Below, piece by piece: positions 24,710 through 33,156 of a stretch of DNA of 64,000 bases (position 1 is its first letter; each line of letters opens with the position of its first letter). This DNA comes from Deltaproteobacteria bacterium (GTDB taxonomy: Bacteria > Myxococcota_A > Polyangia > Polyangiales > Polyangiaceae). A program made the translations under genes and the position numbers. The DNA is taken from contig JACRCQ010000079.1 in assembly GCA_016218915.1 (NCBI GenBank), positions 119,608-183,607 of the forward strand. Reading direction: 5' to 3'. Under the pieces are notes generated by a model. That model was not told the DNA's origin. It did no database searches and worked only from the letters and a program-made list of their open reading frames with translations.

Positions 24710-25954
24710 TCAGCGTCTCGACTGCTCCGCTTCCTGACCGAGCTTCTTCACATAGGCGACCAGGGGCGGGAACTCGTGCGGCTCGACCACCCCATCGAAC
24801 TTCGGCATGATCGTGCCGCTCTTGATTCCGGGCGCGTTCTTGATCCAGGCGATCAGCTGCTCATCCTTCGGATAGTGCACGGTTGCGCGACGCAGATCGG
24901 CGATTCCCACTCCATTGTCGCCGTGGCAAGAGGCGCAGCCGTACTTCTGATACACCCGCTTGCCTTCGTCCGGGTCCGCGCGATCGACGCCGAATCGCTT
25001 CACGCGGTTGTGGATGATCGGCACGGTCTGGAGATAGGCGTAGAGCGCAGCGACTTCGTCGTCGCTCAGCACCGGCATGGGCATCATCGGGTAGCGAATC
25101 ACGCTTCGATCCGGACGGATTCCATCCCGAAGGGCGCGTCGAAAGTCCGCTTCGGACCAGCGGCCGATCCCGGTCTCACGGTCGAATGTGAGGTTCGTCG
25201 AGAGGATCGGCTGCTGGTTCAGGTCCATGAGCGTATTGCCTCCTGCCATGTACCCCAGGCTCCTGTCCGGGTTCATCACGTCGAGCTTGGTGAAGTCAGC
25301 CGAATGGCAGGCGTAGCAGTCGAGCGTGTGCAGGAGATATCGCCCGTGCGCCACGCGGTCCTCGATCGGCGGAGCCACGATCGGATGCGACGGATAGGGC
25401 AGCGGCTTGAATGCGACGTACGAGAGGAACTTGGTGAGCAGGGACGGGTGTGTGACATCCGGCGGGTCGACCGGGGAAGGGGCGACGCGCGGATCATTCG
25501 AGCGCAAGAACGCGATGACCGAGAAGAGATCCTCATCGGACATGTGGACCATCTTGGGCATGTAGATTGGCACGTACTGCCCGTCTGGCCGGAGCCCGGT
25601 CCGCAGCATCCGAGCAAGATCTCCGTCCGTCCACGCGCCGATTCCGTGCGATCGATCCTGCGTGATGTTGCGCGAGTAGATCGGACCGAAGGCAGGCGGC
25701 GCATCGTCGAGCTTCTTGCCGGTCAACTGATGTGTAGTCGGGTTCGCGTGGCAGTTGATGCACGATAGCGTCGCGAGCTTCCGTCCTCGCTCCACCCTTG
25801 CGGGCGTGACCTCCACCTGAAGCACCAGCGGTTGCACCGGATACTTGGGAATCCCTCGGATCTGGACATAGGCGACGGCGGCAGCGGCGATGCCGGCCAG
25901 CACCCCGAGCACCGCCAACGCCCACAGCGCGACGCGCTTGACGACGTTCTTCAT
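24710..25954 (-). CDS. membrane-anchored triheme c-type cytochrome
   Basis: The ATG at 25954 has GGGGGAGAG upstream. The N-terminus is a membrane anchor (about residues 7-30), then the protein is periplasmic. Three heme c sites CxxCH are CINCH (about 65), CYACH (about 210) and CASCH (about 333). Possible axial Met residues lie in YMPKMVHMSDED and MMPMPVLSDDE. The repeated domain pattern resembles di/tri-heme electron-transfer subunits such as those of alcohol and aldehyde dehydrogenases. No partner dehydrogenase gene is adjacent, so it is a stand-alone respiratory electron carrier, as far as can be told here. Confidence 0.9.
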   Translation of the reverse strand: MKNVVKRVALWALAVLGVLAGIAAAAVAYVQIRGIPKYPVQPLVLQVEVTPARVERGRKLATLSCINCHANPTTHQLTGKKLDDAPPAFGPIYSRNITQDRSHGIGAWTDGDLARMLRTGLRPDGQYVPIYMPKMVHMSDEDLFSVIAFLRSNDPRVAPSPVDPPDVTHPSLLTKFLSYVAFKPLPYPSHPIVAPPIEDRVAHGRYLLHTLDCYACHSADFTKLDVMNPDRSLGYMAGGNTLMDLNQQPILSTNLTFDRETGIGRWSEADFRRALRDGIRPDRSVIRYPMMPMPVLSDDEVAALYAYLQTVPIIHNRVKRFGVDRADPDEGKRVYQKYGCASCHGDNGVGIADLRRATVHYPKDEQLIAWIKNAPGIKSGTIMPKFDGVVEPHEFPPLVAYVKKLGQEAEQSRR

Positions 25955-26216
25955 GACTCTCCCCCCTTGTGCGCGCATATCTTTGGGACTCGCCCCAGCG
26001 ACGCGTCAATGGGGTGCTTGGAAACGTGGCAGCCTGCTGCCTGCAGCCCCGAAGCCCATGTGCAAGGTCGAATCAGCCGGTTGGATGGAGCATCCGAGCT
26101 GCCTGCCTGCTTCCGGCGTCTGCGGGTACTCCATCAGGGTGGGCCCTGTCTCGTGACTCGATTTTCGCCAGCCTCACCAAGGGCACCACGTCGGGTTTGA
26201 CAAAAGGAGCAGATGC

Positions 26217-27599
26217 ATGACGAAGAGGATCCTTCTTGCACGGTGGGCCTTGGCGGTACTTGCGCCTGTGGCAATGTTCGGGTGCGGCAGCGACGATCCT
26301 CCTCCGGCGCAGCAACCGCCCCCGGCCTGCTCCGTGCTGGATCAGACCGGATGCGCCGCAGGTCAGGTCTGCGAAGAGACAGCGGCTGGCACGGGGTGTT
26401 TCGCGCCGGTGCACATAAAAGGGCACGTGTTCGACGCCATGACGACGAGCCCGATCGCAGGTGCTCGGGTCGTCTTGCGCGACGCCAACGAATCCGTCGT
26501 CTCCAAAGTGGCGGTGACGGCTGCAGATGGCACGTACGACATCTCTGCTCCTGCGAAGCGCGACGCGAACGGAAAGCCGATCTCGGCGAACGTGACGCTG
26601 CGTGCGGATGCCCAGGGGTATCTGGGCTTCCCGAAGCCGCCACGCGTGGCTCTCCCCGTCGATGTCAGCACTGCCCAGGGTGATCCTCTCACCATCGCGT
26701 CGACCGCAACGGACATTGCCCTGATCCCCCTGCAGAACGCGACGGGCACAGGATGGATCAGCGGAACGGTGAAGGCTCCGCACCCGGGCGGAACGCTGAT
26801 CGTGGCTGGCGGGTCGACAGGTGTGGCCGATGCGGACGGCGCCTACGAAGTGTTCAATGTCGCCGCGGGTGCAGCCACGGTGCGAGGCTACGGTGCAGGG
26901 CTGCAGCTGGCCGAAGCAAGCGCCACCGTGGAAGCGGGCAAGGAGACGCCGAATGTCGACCTCACGCAAACGGGCGAGGCCACCGCTGTGGTGAGCGGCA
27001 ACGTGCAGATCGTCAACGCACCGGGCGGCTCTTCGACATCGGTGGTGCTTGCGGTCGAGGAGACCTTCCAGGAATCGGTCATCCGCGGCGAAGTGCCCAA
27101 AGGTCTGCGCGCTGCAAACGTCAGCGGCGCTTTCAGCATCGCCGGGGTACCGAGCGGACGCTACGTCGTCCTAGCTGCGTTCGAGAACGACGGGCTCGTG
27201 CGGGATCCGGACACGAGCATCGGGGGCACCGAGATCGTGCACATCACCGTGGCTGCAGCGAGCATGGCGCTCTCGCAAGGATTCAAGGTGACCGGCGCGC
27301 TTGCCGTGAACTCACCAGGCGCGAACGGGCCAGAAGAGGTGAGCGGCACCCCAACGTTCTCGTGGGAAGACGACTCGAGCGAGGACACGTACACGCTCCA
27401 GGTGTTCGACGCGTTCGGCAACGAAGTCTGGAAGCAGGAAGGGATCGTTGGACCCAAGGGGAGCAAGCCCGTGACCGCGCCCTACGCTGGACCAGCGTTG
27501 ACGCCGGCGATGTACTACCAGTTCCGCGCAACGTCGATCAAAGACGGCACCCCGATCTCGAGCACCGAAGACCTCAAGGGCGTGTTCGTCTATCGCTGA
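26217..27599 (+). CDS. lipoprotein with carboxypeptidase-regulatory-like beta domains
   Basis: The ATG at 26217 is chosen after AAAAGGAG; an ATG at 26214 is in another frame. The signal ends at MFGC. A Pro/Cys region (CSVLDQTGCAAGQVC) suggests an EGF-like disulfide loop. Three or four beta-sandwich repeats of the CarboxypepD_reg type follow: GHVFDAMTTSPIAGARVVLRD, GTVKAPHPGGTLIVAGG, GNVQIVNAPGGSSTSVVL. The last 110 residues contain a Fn3-like segment (GTPTFSWEDDSSEDTYTLQVFD). Such proteins are surface adhesion or scaffold proteins. No enzyme domain is visible. Confidence 0.82.
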   Translation: MTKRILLARWALAVLAPVAMFGCGSDDPPPAQQPPPACSVLDQTGCAAGQVCEETAAGTGCFAPVHIKGHVFDAMTTSPIAGARVVLRDANESVVSKVAVTAADGTYDISAPAKRDANGKPISANVTLRADAQGYLGFPKPPRVALPVDVSTAQGDPLTIASTATDIALIPLQNATGTGWISGTVKAPHPGGTLIVAGGSTGVADADGAYEVFNVAAGAATVRGYGAGLQLAEASATVEAGKETPNVDLTQTGEATAVVSGNVQIVNAPGGSSTSVVLAVEETFQESVIRGEVPKGLRAANVSGAFSIAGVPSGRYVVLAAFENDGLVRDPDTSIGGTEIVHITVAAASMALSQGFKVTGALAVNSPGANGPEEVSGTPTFSWEDDSSEDTYTLQVFDAFGNEVWKQEGIVGPKGSKPVTAPYAGPALTPAMYYQFRATSIKDGTPISSTEDLKGVFVYR

Positions 27600-27625
27600 C
27601 TCCCCGCGTGTCGGATCGCAGTGCG

Positions 27626-28663
27626 CTACGGCTTGATCTCGACGAAGTGCACGGAGCACGCCACAGAGCCCGCATTGCAGATCCCGAGCGTGCCGCTGTC
27701 CGTGGCGCACTGCACCTGCAGCAGGTGCGGACCCGCAGGGATTCCGGGGTACATCCGCGTCTTGGTCCACGGGTGCCACTGGCCGCCGCCCGTGTACATC
27801 AGCCCCTCCTGCCAGAACGGGTCCCCCGGGTTCACCAGGCTTCCGTAGGTTCCAGCCCAGACGCCGTCGATCACGGGACGGCACGTCGCATGCGACCCGC
27901 CGTTCAGGAAGATGTTGAGGGTGATCATCAGCGGGCCGCCCGTGGACGTGAAGTTGATCGAGCTGGCCGTGATGTTCATCCAGCTTCCCGCAGGAGTCGT
28001 CAGACCGTTGGCCCAGCTCACCTGGCCGGAGTTCACGATCCCGCTCGGGCCCTGTGCGCCGGTCGCTCCAGTCGGGCCAGCAGGCCCCTGAGGTCCTGTC
28101 GGGCCCGTGGGCCCCGTGGGGCCTGCCAACCCGATGGGCCCGGTCGGTCCCGTAGGACCTGTGGGTCCGGTCGGGCCCTGGAGCCCAGCGGTCGGCCCCA
28201 ACCAGGCTCCAGATGCGTCGATCACCTTCGTGCCGTTGACCGTTACGCTCGACGGCGTGATGTCGCCGGTGACGTTGTTTGCCACCAGGGCGTAGGGAAC
28301 GCTCACGAGCGCCTGCCGCGGCGTCATCTCCGGGTCTGTGCCGACTGTGACGCCGAGATAGCGCGTCGACCCATCGAACACAGCGTCGGTCAACGGCGTG
28401 GTCTCACCGAGGCGCGCTGAGAAGAAGCCGTCGTCAAAGGTCACGGACTGCGTCTCGTTCCACAGCGCGGTGCCGCCGGAAGCCTGGGAGTAGATGGCGA
28501 ACTTGAGCGTCATCGTGACCTTGACCGGCTGCCCGTTGTTGTCGAAGAGACGCCCTTGCTGCGTGAGCGCCTTGGGGACAGCGGCCGCGTCAGAAGCGGT
28601 CCAGCAGGCAACCGCGACGGGAAGTGCGGACAGGATCAGGGCATGGGTCAGCGTTGGTCGCAT
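27626..28663 (-). CDS. secreted collagen-like (Gly-X-Y) protein
   Basis: Start ATG 28663 with GGGGAG upstream and a signal peptide (ALPVAVACWTASDAAAV). The N-terminal domain (about residues 30-155) is beta-rich and resembles the region that precedes collagen stretches in other bacteria (LTQQGRLFDNNGQPV, SVPYALVANNVTGD). The middle (about 182-223) is a Gly-X-Y run rich in GPTGPTGPTG. The C-terminal 120 residues form a head with Cys residues and an aromatic-rich end. It probably trimerises through the triple helix. Longer frames upstream overlap the cupin gene and are rejected. Confidence 0.86.
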   Translation of the reverse strand: MRPTLTHALILSALPVAVACWTASDAAAVPKALTQQGRLFDNNGQPVKVTMTLKFAIYSQASGGTALWNETQSVTFDDGFFSARLGETTPLTDAVFDGSTRYLGVTVGTDPEMTPRQALVSVPYALVANNVTGDITPSSVTVNGTKVIDASGAWLGPTAGLQGPTGPTGPTGPTGPIGLAGPTGPTGPTGPQGPAGPTGATGAQGPSGIVNSGQVSWANGLTTPAGSWMNITASSINFTSTGGPLMITLNIFLNGGSHATCRPVIDGVWAGTYGSLVNPGDPFWQEGLMYTGGGQWHPWTKTRMYPGIPAGPHLLQVQCATDSGTLGICNAGSVACSVHFVEIKP

Positions 28664-28728
28664 GGCTTGTCTTCTCCCCACGAGCGTCGAGTCTGCCAAT
28701 CTATCACGGTCCCAGGACGCGCGCGTAG

Positions 28729-29112
28729 TCAGTCCCCGGTCGGAACCACGCCCTTGGATTCGATCATCAGCACGACGGTTCGCTTCGGCGCACGGGTGCG
28801 GTGCACGACGCCTTTGGGGACGGTGTAGGCCTTGTGCGGTCCTATCGCCACGGTGTCCTTGCCTTCGATGTCGAGCAAGAGCTCCCCCTCCAGGGTCAGG
28901 AACAGCTCGTCTTCGTGGTCGTGCTTGTGCCAGTGGAACTCGCCCTGGAGGATTCCCAGCCGGACCACGGAGTCGTTGACGGTGGTGAGAGTCTGGTTGA
29001 ACCACGGCTGGTGCGAGGCTGCTTCTGCATCGATGTCGATCAGCCTGGAATGGCCGTACTTGTCGTTGAGATGAATGTCGTATCCGGAAAGATCGACCTT
29101 GTCGGTTCCCAT
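28729..29112 (-). CDS. small cupin-domain protein
   Basis: The 127-residue protein is a single cupin barrel with the metal-site motif GEFHWHKHDHEDELFLTLEGE (three His and one Glu) and the second motif with PKGVVHRTRAP providing the fourth ligand. The start ATG follows GGAG. Cupins of this size often bind a sugar, an organic acid or a metal; the substrate cannot be read from the sequence. It is divergent from the DnaJ-like zinc protein at 29235 with a 122-base spacer. Confidence 0.88.
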   Translation of the reverse strand: MGTDKVDLSGYDIHLNDKYGHSRLIDIDAEAASHQPWFNQTLTTVNDSVVRLGILQGEFHWHKHDHEDELFLTLEGELLLDIEGKDTVAIGPHKAYTVPKGVVHRTRAPKRTVVLMIESKGVVPTGD

Positions 29113-29234
29113 CAGGAATGCTCCGGGTGCAGGGTTGCGAGCGTTCGGACCTGATAGCCTGCGCGCTCAGCAGGGGCAAGACGCTCCGAATTGGCGGATG
29201 CGCAGCGTGGAGAAACGGACTACGCTCCGCCCTC

Positions 29235-29615
29235 ATGGCAGCTGATACTTGCGGAGTCTGCGGTGGCGACGGGCGCATCCACAACGCGTTCGGCCTGACC
29301 AACACGTGCCCTGCGTGCCACGGGACCGGGCGTCGGGGCGATCACGACACGGTGTTCCGGGACGTGACCAAGACCAAGCCTTCGCACTACCTGCAGAGCA
29401 ACAAGGCGAAGACCGAAGAGAAGAAGAAGGCGGATTGGCCAGGCACGTTCGAGGGCGGACACCTCGCGACCGAGGTGCGCGACTGCTCCACGCTGTCGTC
29501 TGAGACCAAGGCCAGGCTCATCCGCGAGATCATCGAATACGAAGAGAGCCACGGCACCTGCACGCAGACCTTCTCACGCAAAGTCCGCAAGCAGCTGCGT
29601 CCGCCAGGCAAGTAG
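29235..29615 (+). CDS. DnaJ-type zinc-finger small protein
   Basis: The ATG at 29235 gives 126 residues beginning with two CxxCxGxG-like motifs, CGVCGGDG and CPACHGTG, which form one zinc centre of the DnaJ cysteine-rich type. The middle is basic and hydrophilic (a run of Lys/Glu) and the C-terminal helix has charged residues and a Cys. There is no J-domain. It may be a cofactor for folding or for RNA/protein binding. The convergent gene at 29628 ends 12 bases later. Confidence 0.75.
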   Translation: MAADTCGVCGGDGRIHNAFGLTNTCPACHGTGRRGDHDTVFRDVTKTKPSHYLQSNKAKTEEKKKADWPGTFEGGHLATEVRDCSTLSSETKARLIREIIEYEESHGTCTQTFSRKVRKQLRPPGK

Positions 29616-29627
29616 GCGGCGCAAGAG

Positions 29628-30185
29628 TCAGCGTGTCTCTTTGATCGTCGGCGCGACCTGGCAGGTCAGATCAGGCGTTGCCGTGCAGGTCACGGGCAGC
29701 TCGAACGTGACGTCGGGTCTGCCGTCGCCGTCCAGATCGGACACAGCACGCGCCACCCCTTCGGTCGCGCTGGTGCGAACCCACTGGTACTGGAAGTACT
29801 GCGGCATCGTCATGGAGAACTTGAGCTCCTTCCACCCAGGGCTGGACCAGTCCGAGGACGTGCTCATGTACTTCCTGCCAGACACGTCGGAGAGCGAAGC
29901 CGGCACCGGTTGCGCAGTGGGCGGGAGCGCGTGCTTGCCATCGTCCCCCTCGCGGTCGGCCGCAGCGAGGGCGTTGCGCGCGATCATGCCGACGCCGTTC
30001 TTCCCCTCTGCCTCCTTGGCGGCGGAGATGTACTTGCGCGTGCCGTAGATCCCCATGGCTGCCATCACGCCGATCCCGCCGATGATGGCAAAAACCACGA
30101 CCACAGCGACCACGATGATGATCACGACCACCGACGATCCGGACTTTGCCTGCGGCTGCGCGCCGTAGTTCATGGGCTGCTGCAT
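29628..30185 (-). CDS. pilin-like single-pass membrane protein
   Basis: The 185-residue protein has a short N-terminus rich in Gln/Ala, then a strongly hydrophobic helix (about residues 18-46, VVVIIIVVAVVVVFAIIGGI) and a helix with RKYISAAKEAEGKNGVGMIARNAL, as in type IV pilins and pseudopilins of myxobacteria. It lacks the usual leader-peptidase Gly-Phe site, so it is not a classical pilin. The rest is a beta-rich globular part with two cysteines (CTATPDLTC). It may be a minor pilin or a membrane-anchored envelope protein. Confidence 0.6.
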   Translation of the reverse strand: MQQPMNYGAQPQAKSGSSVVVIIIVVAVVVVFAIIGGIGVMAAMGIYGTRKYISAAKEAEGKNGVGMIARNALAAADREGDDGKHALPPTAQPVPASLSDVSGRKYMSTSSDWSSPGWKELKFSMTMPQYFQYQWVRTSATEGVARAVSDLDGDGRPDVTFELPVTCTATPDLTCQVAPTIKETR

Positions 30186-30208
30186 TGGGGAGCCTCCTCG
30201 GATGCTTT

Positions 30209-31480
30209 CTACGATCCGGACTTGGGGAAGGGAAGCACCAAGGTCGTGCGTGACTCGAAGTCGGCCAGATCATGGCGCGCTTCGGACAGATCGGAGTTGG
30301 TCGATCGCAGGCGCTGGGAGAGCACCTGCACAAAGGCCCAGAGCAGCTTGACCGCGACGGTTTGATCGCGTCGCATCAGCTCGAGCATCTGCGTGCGATG
30401 GATCACCATGGCATCCGTGGGCTCGACGCTGCGCACGGTGGCAGAGCGCGGAGCGTTCTGGATCAACCCCATCTCGCCGAAGTGCCCGCCAGGGCCGAGC
30501 TGCGCGATCTCGACGTCGTCGCTCTCGATCGCCACCTGGCCGCGCAGCACCACGAACAGCTCTTCGCCGTCGTCGCCCTCGCGCACGATGACCGAGTTGG
30601 AAGGGAAAACCCGTGTGTCTGCGATGGCGAGCACTGCGGACGCTTCCTTGTAGTCAAGGTGCTGGAACAGCTGCAGGCGACGGAGGAACTCGACCTTGGC
30701 CGAGATCTCGCCGCCCAGGGCGCCGCCATGGACGCGGACCACGATGGCCGTGATGTTGTCCTTGCCCCCGCGATCGTTGGCCAGCTGGATCAGTCGACGC
30801 GGCAGCGCGTCAGGATCGGTCTCCGAAAACAGAGCGGGAATCTCGGCGTCCTCCAGGTAGCCGTGGAGCCCGTCGCTGCACAGAAGGAAGCTGTCGCCTG
30901 ATTGAAGCTCGAGGAACAGCGTGTCGACCTCGACCGATTCCTGGATGCCGACCGCGCGGGTGAGCACGTTCTTGCCCTTGTTCAGGTTGGTCGGGTCTTT
31001 GATGCCGTGCTTGAGCTGGGCGCGGTACAGCGTGTGGTCCTCGGTCAGCTGATGCACACCACCGCCGCGCAGCAGGTAGATGCGGCTGTCGCCCACGTGC
31101 CCGATGACCGCGCAGCTGCCGGCACGGACCAGGCACACGAGCGTGGTGCCCATGCCGCGCATCCCTTCGTTTCTCGTGGCTTGCGCGTAGATGTCGGCGC
31201 ACGCTGCCTGGATCGCGGACTGCACGACGTGCAGCGCCAGGGTGCGATGGTCCTGGGTCGGCTCTTCGGCGAGACGCTTGAAGACGTGCTGGAACCTGGC
31301 GATGTGATCGCCCACGATCTGTACGGCGCGTTGGGAGGCGACTTCGCCGGCCTGGTGTCCGCCCATGCCGTCAGCGACGACGTACACGCCGGCGTCCTCG
31401 CGGACCAGGAACGAGTCCTCGTTGTTCTTGCGCTTGCGTCCGACGTCGCTGATACCGAGGGCAGTCACTTGCAGGGGCAT
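30209..31480 (-). CDS. PP2C-type Ser/Thr phosphatase fused to a cNMP-binding domain
   Basis: The start is ATG 31480, giving about 423 residues. The PP2C domain (about 1-255) carries the metal-binding motifs NEDSF, VADGMGGHQAGEVAS, GDSRIYLLRGG and KDNITAIVVR. A linker leads to a C-terminal cNMP-binding domain (about 275-385) with NSVIVREGDDGEELFVVLRGQ, HFGEMGLIQNAPRSATVRS. The fusion suggests that dephosphorylation is controlled by cyclic nucleotide or another ligand. Its likely counterpart is a Ser/Thr kinase such as the one at 37351, but they are not adjacent. Confidence 0.9.
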   Translation of the reverse strand: MPLQVTALGISDVGRKRKNNEDSFLVREDAGVYVVADGMGGHQAGEVASQRAVQIVGDHIARFQHVFKRLAEEPTQDHRTLALHVVQSAIQAACADIYAQATRNEGMRGMGTTLVCLVRAGSCAVIGHVGDSRIYLLRGGGVHQLTEDHTLYRAQLKHGIKDPTNLNKGKNVLTRAVGIQESVEVDTLFLELQSGDSFLLCSDGLHGYLEDAEIPALFSETDPDALPRRLIQLANDRGGKDNITAIVVRVHGGALGGEISAKVEFLRRLQLFQHLDYKEASAVLAIADTRVFPSNSVIVREGDDGEELFVVLRGQVAIESDDVEIAQLGPGGHFGEMGLIQNAPRSATVRSVEPTDAMVIHRTQMLELMRRDQTVAVKLLWAFVQVLSQRLRSTNSDLSEARHDLADFESRTTLVLPFPKSGS

Positions 31481-31629
31481 GGCGAGCGACAAGGTAGCCG
31501 GGGACGGGGCGCGGGGCCAGACAGAGAAGCTCACAGGGAGATGAGTCCCCGTCCACGTTCAGGTCGCCGTCAACGACCACGTCAACGGGAGACCAAGCCG
31601 ACAACGCGATGACCGCTTGCTGGCGTTTC

Positions 31630-31707
31630 GGGCAGGGGCAAGGGCAAGGGCAAGGGCAAGGGCAAGGGCAAGGGCAAGGGCAAGGGCAAGGGCAGGGGCA
31701 GGGGCAG
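31630..31707 (+). repeat. hexanucleotide microsatellite, GGGCAA/GGGCAG x13
   Basis: Thirteen six-base units cover 78 bases: one GGGCAG, nine GGGCAA, three GGGCAG. It is uninterrupted and lies upstream of the PP2C gene. Its unit count is prone to slippage, so copy number may differ between strains. Confidence 0.9.
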
Positions 31708-31806
31708 GGGTGACCGCTGGGCGACTGACGCTCGAGGGCAACGGGCGATGCGCTTGACGTGGTCGTGGGCCCTGACGGCGACGGCGACGTGGACTTGGAC
31801 GGTCCT

Positions 31807-31852
31807 ATGCCAGGACAAGGTTTGCACACTTGTGCCAGGACATCGTTGACAT
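31807..31852 (-). repeat. two imperfect direct repeats resembling an IS end
   Basis: TGCCAGGACA occurs twice (31808-31817 and 31833-31842) and extends into related sequence, giving about 15 of 19 identical bases. On the minus strand this reads like TGTCAACGATGTCCTGGCA twice, the style of multiple terminal repeats next to some transposases. No transposase is nearby. Confidence 0.4.
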
Positions 31853-31961
31853 GTGCTCTTGCCTTGGAAGGCGCGCCGGACAATGAGTCTGAAGACCGAG
31901 TGTGCCACTTCCTGGGGCCTCGCAACGGCGTCGCAAGCCTCCTACGCCGCCCTTCTCGCCC

Positions 31962-32363
31962 TCACCTCTTGCTCGCGCCCTTGCCCTTGGTCTTCGCTGC
32001 AGGCGCCTTCTTTCCCTTGCCCTCGGCAAAGCTCTGGTAGCTCTCCTCAAGCCACTTCTCCATCACTCCCAGGGCTGGCAGCTTGCTCGCCCCGAACTTG
32101 ATCGTGGCCCAACCCGTTGCTCCGATGGCGAACGCGTCCGGCTGCTTGGATGCCAGCTTCGCGACCTCCGCTCTGGAGGCGTCGACCTTCAGCCTGGCAT
32201 CCACATCCCGCACGAACAAGAACGCTTTGCCCTTGATCTTGACCGTGGTGCATTCGAGCGCTGTCCCCTTGCATGCGATCGACTGCTCCACGTCGGGATA
32301 GGATAGGGCCTTGTCGCGCAACGCCCGGGCGATGTCTTTCCCAGTCAAAGTCCGGCTTGTCAT
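31962..32363 (-). CDS. YjbR/MmcQ-like small protein
   Basis: A 133-residue protein starting at ATG 32363 with GGGAGA upstream. The pattern follows the MmcQ/YjbR family: an N-terminal helix with DIARALRDKALSYPDVEQ, the strand TTVKIKGKAFLFVRDVDARLKV, a helix RAEVAKLASKQPDAF, the strand ATGWATIKFG and a last helix with ALGVMEKWLEESYQSFA. A basic Lys/Ala tail ends it. Members adopt a double-stranded-DNA-binding-like fold, but their role is not established. It lies 34 bases behind the steroid-reductase-like gene. Confidence 0.72.
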   Translation of the reverse strand: MTSRTLTGKDIARALRDKALSYPDVEQSIACKGTALECTTVKIKGKAFLFVRDVDARLKVDASRAEVAKLASKQPDAFAIGATGWATIKFGASKLPALGVMEKWLEESYQSFAEGKGKKAPAAKTKGKGASKR

Positions 32364-32397
32364 GGTCGTGTGATCTCCCTTTGTGGACGAGCTCACT

Positions 32398-33156
32398 TCA
32401 GAGCACGAACGGCACCACAGCCCTGCGCTCCCGCGGGTACTCCGGAAAGGTCTTCTGATACCACCTGTGATTGGACACGGCCCGCGGCACCAGGTTCGAC
32501 GCCGTGTACAGCGCAAACGCCAGCCCCGGCAAGGACCAGGTCGCCATGGCCCAGCCGCTCCACTCCACGAGCTCTCCCAGGTAGTTCGGGCACGAAACAT
32601 ATCGATAGAGCCCGCCCTGCGGGATCTTGTAGCCGATCTCGCCCGGGCCACGAAGACGCGCCAATACCTGATCCGACCACAGATTGGTCATCAATCCTGC
32701 TCCAAACATCGCGACGCCGCCGACGAAACGCACACCCATCAGCCATCCTGCGCTGTAGTCGCCGAAGTGCGAGACCCATCGCGCGTTCACATACGCATTG
32801 AGCAGATTGAAGCCCACGCCCATGCCCACGATCGCCAGGGGCATCGGCTTGTCGCCGCCGCGGCGGCGAAACGGGTAGACGAACGCCCGGTGCAGATAGT
32901 GGGCTTGCCACACGGCGAGCAGCGCGATCGGCGTGACCTCGGCGCGGTGATCGCCCATGGTGAAGATCGCAGCAAACGCCAGCGAGGCAGGGGCTTCCAT
33001 GAGCACCCAGCCCGCTTTCGACGACACCTGCGGCCCCCATCCGCGGCGCGTGTGACGCCCGTAGGGCGCTGTGATCTGCGTAAGGGCAATCCAGGTGATG
33101 GGCGCCATCGCCAGCAACGCGTAGACCGCGTAGTCGAACACTGCCCGCTCGGTCAC
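32398..33156 (-). CDS. 3-oxo-5-alpha-steroid 4-dehydrogenase-like membrane protein
   Basis: The GTG at 33156 overlaps the stop of the upstream dehydrogenase gene by four bases (GTGA), so translation is probably coupled. The 252-residue protein has about six membrane helices and the C-terminal pattern of the steroid 5-alpha-reductase/DUF1295 family: LIGYKIPQGGLYRYVSCPNYLGELVEWSGWA, with an NYLGE element that binds NADPH, and a closing AVSNHRWYQKTFPEYPRERRAVVPF, where the HRWY and the EYP-R elements match. It should reduce a double bond in a steroid or related lipid. No sterol cyclase lies in the window. Confidence 0.82.
   Translation of the reverse strand: MTERAVFDYAVYALLAMAPITWIALTQITAPYGRHTRRGWGPQVSSKAGWVLMEAPASLAFAAIFTMGDHRAEVTPIALLAVWQAHYLHRAFVYPFRRRGGDKPMPLAIVGMGVGFNLLNAYVNARWVSHFGDYSAGWLMGVRFVGGVAMFGAGLMTNLWSDQVLARLRGPGEIGYKIPQGGLYRYVSCPNYLGELVEWSGWAMATWSLPGLAFALYTASNLVPRAVSNHRWYQKTFPEYPRERRAVVPFVL

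Larger units (their letters stand above)
31481..31961. other. intergenic region with microsatellite and tandem 19-22 base repeats
   Basis: No gene is supported in these 481 bases. The frames that cross it produce Pro/Cys, Leu/Pro or Ala/Leu repeats, a direct effect of the hexanucleotide run. The features seen are the GGGCAA array at 31630-31707 and two imperfect repeats at 31807-31852. A minus-strand promoter for the PP2C gene should also be here. Confidence 0.55.

Noticed and set aside
27626..29305. Long 559-residue version of the collagen-like protein
   Set aside because: The upstream part overlaps the cupin gene and has no signal peptide at its start; ATG 28663 has both a ribosome site and a signal.
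31371..31925. Frames with Pro-Cys or Leu-Pro runs
   Set aside because: They are produced by the GGGCAA microsatellite and carry no other protein-like signal.
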